NCBI GenBank assembly: GCA_023213395.1
Contig: CM041465.1
Span: 214,837,741-214,901,740 of the forward strand
Direction of reading: 5' to 3'
Length of the DNA: 64,000 nucleotides
DNA from: Cycas panzhihuaensis
Lineage: Eukaryota > Cycadophyta
The translations under genes were made by a program, and so were the position numbers. The notes under the pieces are model-generated. The model did not search any database, was not told the origin of the DNA, and saw nothing but the letters and a program-made list of their open reading frames with translations. How positions within the stretch are numbered: position 1 is the stretch's first letter; each line of letters begins with the position of its first letter. Below are positions 58,300 through 64,000 of the stretch, piece after piece.

Positions 58300-59525
58300 A
58301 ACCAACCCTTTTTGTGAGTCATATAGGTTGAACATCCAAAATCAATGTACTGACTATTATCTTCATCTTCATTGGCTAGAAAGCAAGATAAAAATATCTG
58401 ATTTTCTCTATTTTGTATGGTAGTGTTGGCACTTCCCTTGTTAGGTGGTCCATGTTTAGAAAAATATCTATCTTCAATGTGACCAGGTCTATTGCAAAAG
58501 GTGCAATATAATGAATCTTTCCTCCTATAATTAAGACTTCTACTTTAAGGATATGATCTATAAATATGTGATTACCTTTCTCTTTCTTCATGATGAGGTG
58601 GATGCTCCCTTTGTCTATAATTTAGAGAAGGGAGATTTGTTCTTTGTGATGATGTGTCCCTTTGACAATTTTAACAACATTGGTGTGGACCTTGGTGTTT
58701 TTCTTCACTTTGATATCTAGTTGGCCTTGTATCTCTTTGATTAGCTCCATGTCTTTGATGAGGAGCTTGGTATCTTTATTGTCTTTATTGATGAGGTGCA
58801 TATCTGGGATTTCTATTCTTTTCCTTTGGAGAATGATCCTTAGATTTAGAATGACTTGCTTGACCATGAGATTGGATCCTTGCCTTAGTAGCAAAAGCAT
58901 GTTCAAGAGATTCATTTGATGCCTTCTTTTCTTCAATAATCATTAACATGGCACCCAATTGTTCTATCTTGAGAGTACTTAAATATTTTGAGATCTCAAT
59001 ACTGGTGGCTATCATTTCAAAGGTAGGTATGACACTAACACATCTTAAAATTCTTTCAATAACCCTTTGTTCTATTAAGGTCTCGCCAAGGGATCTCATA
59101 TGATTGATGAGATCTTCTACCTTAGTTATAAAATCAATAACTGATTCATTTGAGTTCATCCTTAGGTTTTTAAATTTGCTCCTAAGGGTTTGAAGCTTAG
59201 ATGAGGCCACTCCTTCATAGATCAATTATAGAGTATCCTATACTTCCTTTGAAGTAGTTGCTTCACTCACCCTTGGAAAGATTTTATCATCAATGGAACA
59301 AAATAATAATGTTAGGACCTCATTGTCTTTCTTGACCATTTCTTTGCATGCCCTCTTTTTTTCATTCATGGCTTGGTCACCTGGATCTTTATAGACTGCC
59401 TGAACTACGTCCCATAATTTCTTTGATGTGAGGATAGATTTCACTTTTTTGCTACAGTTTAGAAAATTTGTCCCATTAAAAAGTAGAATGGTCATGTTTC
59501 CCGTGTTTGATGCCATGTTTCTCAA
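58300..59525 (-). pseudogene. Gag and protease of copia E
   Basis: MASNTGNMTILLFNGTNFLN starts at 59510. KKLWDVVQ and YEGVASSKLQTLRSKFKNLR (UBN2 gag) follow, with one TAA/TAG pair near 59230. The basic linker is SHSKSKDHSPKEKNR. The zinc knuckle near 58500 is CTFCNRPGHIEDRY; the last Cys is Tyr. The protease active site near 58350 is IDFGCSTYMTHK (family DSGCS). Confidence 0.82.
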
Positions 59526-61330
59526 CTTGGGTTATGATAAATATCTTTTGGTAAATAAAATAGGTTTATCCCACTAAGGTTTTGGTTAAATGAATAAAAT
59601 TTTCCAAGTTTAGCCCAAGGTTTAAAGTGTACCTAGTCTCTATATAAGGTTTTCTATGCTCTAAGTCTATGTGTCTCTAAGGAAACCTTTGGTTACTATT
59701 ATGTCTAATGGAACATACCCATAAGTGGTGAAACAGGGACCCAATATATCAATCCGTGAACTCAAGCTTGTATATATCTTAGTACGTAGGTTGCTAAGAA
59801 GGTTTTTCCACCCTCTTGAATCATTGTCTTACCTGCGTTGATCTTATACCTAGCGACAAATATAGTAATAAAAGTTACTAACCAAGGTACTCACCCTCTC
59901 TATGTCTAGCCTTGGTCTTTGAACACTGATAAAAAATGGCTTAATACCTTAGCCCACCACCTATTACACTTGATAGCCAAAGGCTTTCCTCATCCAATAT
60001 GAGTAGGCCAAGTAGTGTGTACGGGGTGGTAACTTCAGGGGTCTTAACCATTCCCCTTGCAAGGCTAGTAATAAAGAGGTTTAATTTAGATATTTATCTT
60101 ATTTAATGTGAAAAAAAATTATTATATATGGTCTTTCTTACAAACAAAGTTCCTTTTAGAGCAAAACATGAAATGAACCTTGAAACAAGACTAAATCAAA
60201 TTTCTTTCAATACTCAAATATCAATTTGAAAAGTAAAGTATGAAATATCTTTTTCAATAAAAGAATGTTATCAATATAAAAAAAAAAAATTGTAAATATA
60301 AATGATTAATTTCCCAATAAAGAATTATGAACAAATTTGAATCTATATCGATAAAAGTCCTTTTTAAAAAAGAATAATTATTCAACTTCAAAGAAATCTA
60401 AAATTCACATTCCTTTCCAAAAAATATATATAGAAGCCTTTGAAAAATTAAAAAATATAAAGAATGCTCTCTTTGCACTTTAGAATAAATGTCTATTTCT
60501 CAACTTTGGAAAGGAAAAAAAAATCTTTTAAACCTTTAAAAATAAAGAATGCTCCCCCTTTTGAAAAATTCGATTTCTTTGTAAAGAAATAAGGACTCTT
60601 TCTTCAAAAAAAATTTGAAATAAAGATGAAAATAAATTCTAAATGAGAGCCAAGGACTTTTCCTTTTAGATTTGAAATAAAATGAGTGAATTTTCTAGAT
60701 GACAACCAATCAAGTTCTTATAATCAAGTTGCTTAAAATCATATTATTTTGAGAATGAATGGGGCTCAAAAATCCTTTAATAATCAAATAAGATAAATAA
60801 ACTTTTAATCAATTTCAAAAAGGACTTTAAATAAGATTAGATTTGATAAAAATGAAATAACTATAGCAAGAAATACCATATTGCTGAAATGAATAAGAAA
60901 GGGGCTTATTTTGCTCTAGAGACCCAAAAATAGGTTAGATGAGCTACAAAATCCCTTAAAATCTCAATGAATACCAAAAAATCTAATTAATAATCAATAA
61001 TATATAAATATCAAGCAAAGTATATTCAAAATGAGAAGAAAATATAGCTCAAAAAGCTTAAAAAAAGTATAATTAGGACTTGGAAGTAACCTCAACTTCA
61101 AAAGATTGGAGCACCTATAAAATAGACTCAAAATGAAATAAAAATAACTTAAAATTATAGATCTCTAAAAAATCTTTTACTAGAATCAGACGGTACTCAA
61201 TTCTGAGCTATGAAGCTTAAGATATTAAAGAAACTGTTAAAAGTGTCCTTCTAAGCTTAATAAAATAGGTAGAACAAACAAAGTCAACTTTAACCTACTC
61301 AAACCTATAAGATAATTAGTAAAATCAAGC
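59526..61330. other. AT-rich gap between copia E and F
   Basis: 59640-60070 has mixed composition and could be a lost LTR or leader of copia E, but no repeat of its 3' LTR was found. 60100-61300 is A-rich with no motif. Confidence 0.4.
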
Positions 61331-62220
61331 AAAAAATACCTTCAGGCAGTAGTGCTCTAAATCAGGATTCCAATGAATCTTGCCCTTTGAAAATCTGATT
61401 TCTGGTTGAGGAGATATAACTGAAAATGTAAGTAGTACTTTTTATATAAATATATTAAAAAACACTAAAGTGTCACTTTCACCAATTAAAATAATAATTA
61501 AATTAAATCCTAAAAAATAAAATAAGTAGACAGTGATGAAGTTTGTTAAAATATATTACTTCAGAGTATATCTGGGTAAAAAATGATCACCTAATAATAA
61601 AATATAGTTGGTCAAAGTAGACTTCTTATGAAAAATGATTAAATATAAATGAAATAAAATTTTAATAAAAAACTAAATAAATACCTTTGATTTTCGCCAC
61701 CAGAGGGCAAATAGGGCAGAAATAGTGAAGAGAAAATATAACTGAGAAGCAATGTGATGACAGAACTCTAAACCATGCAAAGAACAAATAACATAAACAA
61801 ATTAAGCACTCAATAAAGAACATCAGGAGATATAGGTCTAAGAATAGACATTTTATTAATCTAAGCAATAGCTAAAGAATTATAGAGATGAACCCCAACT
61901 CTTTTCTTTGACTCATGCACAACCATTACATCATTTTCATATGTTACATGTACCATTACATAAGAATATATAAACACAACATTACAAGATATTGCCTTGC
62001 GGTTTTACAATACAATGGGTATAAACTATTGGGCTGACAAAGACCCCTATAAGACACCAAAAAAAATTTCTCGGGGGCTCTCACCCCCAAACCCCCGCTT
62101 GGGGGACCGCTAGACCCCCTAGTTGGGGGCCCTATAATAGGCCCCTTGGACCCCACAAAGGGGCTTGGGTGTAATGCCTATATCCATGTAACACTTGCAA
62201 AGTGTTCAACATATCTAACA
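61330..62220 (-). repeat. 3' LTR of copia F (left end approximate)
   Basis: TGTTAGATATGTTGAACACT begins at 62220. A block of G/C runs lies at 62070-62165, including the hairpin at 62073-62088. The left end is a guess from typical length. Confidence 0.6.
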
Positions 62221-62235
62221 ATCTCCCACTTATTG
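62221..62235 (-). promoter_or_regulatory. Polypurine tract of copia F
   Basis: The minus strand reads CAATAAGTGGGAGAT directly before the LTR. Confidence 0.85.
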
Positions 62236-62239
62236 AACA

Positions 62240-62930
62240 CTTTACAAGAAAATCTGCATACACAACTATTAAATGCCAAAATCACAAACACCCATTGCAA
62301 TTCTATACCATTTAAAATTTTCTGTGTTAACAATTTTAGTCAATAAGTTTGCAGCATTATCTTGTGTAGCAATCTACTGCAAGTGCACCTTGGGATCTTG
62401 AACCATTTCCCTCACAAAATGGAACTGCACATCAATATGCTTCGACTGAGTATAAAAAATGGGGTTCTTTACTAGGTAGATTGCACTTTGACTATCATAA
62501 TCTATCCTCATAACATCCTACTTAAATCCAATATTTGTGCATAATCTCTATAACCAAACAACTTCCTTACATGCATGAGTAGCTACCATATACTCTGCTT
62601 CTGTGGTAGAAAGTGCCACAACTTGCTATTTTTTACTTATCCAGTTGACTGCGCCACCACAAAGGGTAAAAACATACCCACTTGTAGATCTTCTATTGTC
62701 AAGATCTCTAGCCCAATCAGCATCAACAAAACCTCTCAGGTTTATTATTCTACTCTCCATGGGATCTCTTTCATAGCAACTTCCATAATCTGATGAACCT
62801 CACAAATACCTGAAAATCCTTTTCACAGCCACCCAATGCTCCCTACCTGGGTTTGACATATACTTGCTAACTACTCCCACTGCATAGACAATGTTTGGTT
62901 AAGTGTAAACCATCACATACATTAAGCTAC
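62240..62930 (-). pseudogene. RNase H of copia F
   Basis: FVDADWARDLDNRRSTSGYV, CGGAVNWISKK, VVALSTTEAEYMVATHACKE, DYDSQSAIYLVKNPIFYTQS, KHIDVQFHFVREMV: a full copia RNase H series on the minus strand. Stops stand for Trp or Gln (KK-stop-QVVALS, WL-stop-RLC). The chain ends near the polypurine tract. Confidence 0.88.
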
Positions 62931-63990
62931 CAACAACACTGGCATAAGGGACAAATGCCATGTCTTCAACTTCTTGGTGAGTCTTTGGGCATTATTCAAT
63001 TGATAATTTTAAACTAGCAAGAAGAGGAACATTAACTAGTTTACTATCCTATAACCTAAATCATTATAATATTATTTCAATGTACCGTCTTTGGCTAAGC
63101 CAAATCTTCCTATTCCTCCTATCCCTTTTAATCTCAATGGCTAAAATAAAATGTGCAGCACCAAGGTCCTTCATCTCAAAGTGAGATGTCAGTTGGTCTT
63201 TCACAAGTTAGTTCATTCCTTTATTGTTACCAACTAAAAGTATGCCATCAATATATAAAGCCAAAATAACAAAATGATCACCAACCTTCTTATAATAAAC
63301 ATAATGATTTACTTTACTGTGCACAAAGCCATCTGCTAATATATGTGAACTAAATTTCTGATACCATATCCTTGGTGACTGTTTCAAGCCATATAATGAC
63401 TTATTTAACCTGTATACAATATTCTTCTTCCTTACAACTTCAAACCCTTCAGGCTACAACATATAAATCTCTTCCTCGATGTCACCATGAAGAAATGTAG
63501 TCTTCATATCCATTTGATCCACCTCAAGGTTATAGGTAGCTACTATATCCAACAAAAATCTAATTGAAGCAACTTTTATAATAAGAGAAAATACCTCACC
63601 AAAATCTATTCCCTTGACCTGGGAATAGCCCTTTGCTACCAAGCGAGCCTTGTATTGTTTCACAGTACCATCTGCCTGAAACTTCTTCTTGAAGATCTAT
63701 TTGTTATTAACAGGTTTTCTACCATTAGGCAGATCCACCAAATCCCATGTATTATTTTTGTCTAAGGCCATCATTTCTTCCTGTATGGCCTTCATCTAGA
63801 GTTGGCTTTCTTTTGACTCTAGAGCCTTCTGAATAGTACCCGGATCAACATCTATAGCAGATAAAACATAAGAGCAACGATGAAAGCCTTCAGGAATATA
63901 CCTGTTAGGCTGTCTTCTCTCACGAGTTGATCTCCTTAAGATGTGGGGTTCTTGAGGTTGAGCTACCTCTATGACTTTCTTCCTCTTCAA
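62930..63990 (-). pseudogene. Reverse transcriptase of copia F
   Basis: 63990-63796 is open and ends SKESQL; TAG replaces the Trp of the family before MKAIQEEMMALDKNNTWDLV. YKARLVAKGYSQVKGIDFGE, MDMKTTFLHGDIEEEIYML and a TAG (Gln) follow. KSLYGLKQSPRIWYQKF comes next, and the active site reads YIDGILL, so the second Asp is Gly. The enzyme is inactive. Confidence 0.9.
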
Positions 63991-64000
63991 CTGACTTATA

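Larger units (their letters stand above)
54950..59525 (-). mobile_element. Copia retrotransposon E
   Basis: Minus-strand gag (59525 to about 58600), zinc knuckle, protease, integrase (58127-57105), RT (56867 to about 55950) and RNase H remnants. The main blocks share one frame over 3 kb. A polypurine tract (55236-55250) and a 3' LTR starting at 55235 lie on the left. No 5' LTR or primer site was recognised right of 59525, so that end is lost or unrecognisable. Confidence 0.85.
61330..64000 (-). mobile_element. Copia retrotransposon F, 3' part
   Basis: On the minus strand it enters from the right edge with the linker between integrase and RT, then RT, RNase H, polypurine tract and 3' LTR. Its main frame is open apart from stops at Trp/Gln sites. 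The 5' half is outside the window. It differs from the nested copia in sequence but shares an LTR hairpin with it. Confidence 0.9.

Overview
The window looks like nuclear DNA of a seed plant with a large, old, repeat-filled genome. The reasons are one intron-containing chloroplast-type peroxiredoxin Q gene, Ty3/gypsy elements without a chromodomain (Tat-like), copia elements primed by initiator Met-tRNA, an L1-type LINE with RNase H, and AT-rich filler. A gymnosperm would fit, but the sequence alone does not prove it. No bacterial-type operon, CRISPR array, rRNA or tRNA gene was seen.

Layout. 1-8881: the 5' part of a fairly young gypsy element on the minus strand (A), with a 2.5-kb 5' LTR, primer site, gag, protease, RT, RNase H and most of the integrase; it runs off the left edge. 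About 9.65-15.3 kb: a near full-length L1-like LINE on the plus strand, ending in a (TA)n tail. 15.95-20.85 kb: a strongly decayed relative of A on the minus strand (B). 22.3-24.6 kb: copia LTR fragments and a LINE 3' fragment. 25398-26448: the only host gene, peroxiredoxin Q (four exons). 26.5-31.4 kb: AT-rich intergenic DNA with a (TG)31 microsatellite. 31.6-38.4 kb: two related blocks of degenerate tandem repeats, LTR-like, one of which encloses a decayed plus-strand ORF with a plant-mobile-domain-like motif. 38.4-47.9 kb: a third gypsy relative (C, minus), whose integrase is split by a complete copia element (38853-44190). 47.9-48.4 kb: a copia LTR and primer-site remnant. 48448-53558: a complete plus-strand copia with short, nearly identical LTRs. 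55.0-59.5 kb: a minus-strand copia (E). 61.3-64 kb: a further minus-strand copia (F) that runs off the right edge.

Apart from peroxiredoxin Q, everything recognisable is retroelement coding sequence. None is intact. In every element except the 48.4-53.6 kb copia, reading frames persist for kilobases and are broken mainly by TAG, TGA or TAA at positions where the family has Trp or Gln. This is the signature of C-to-T (deamination) decay. The 48.4-53.6 kb copia instead carries many short deletions.

The most interesting parts are the 31.6-38.4 kb region (paired repeat arrays and an antisense extra ORF beside a Tat-like integrase), the reconstructable nested insertion at 38.85-44.19 kb, and a G-run tetraloop hairpin shared by two different copia LTRs.
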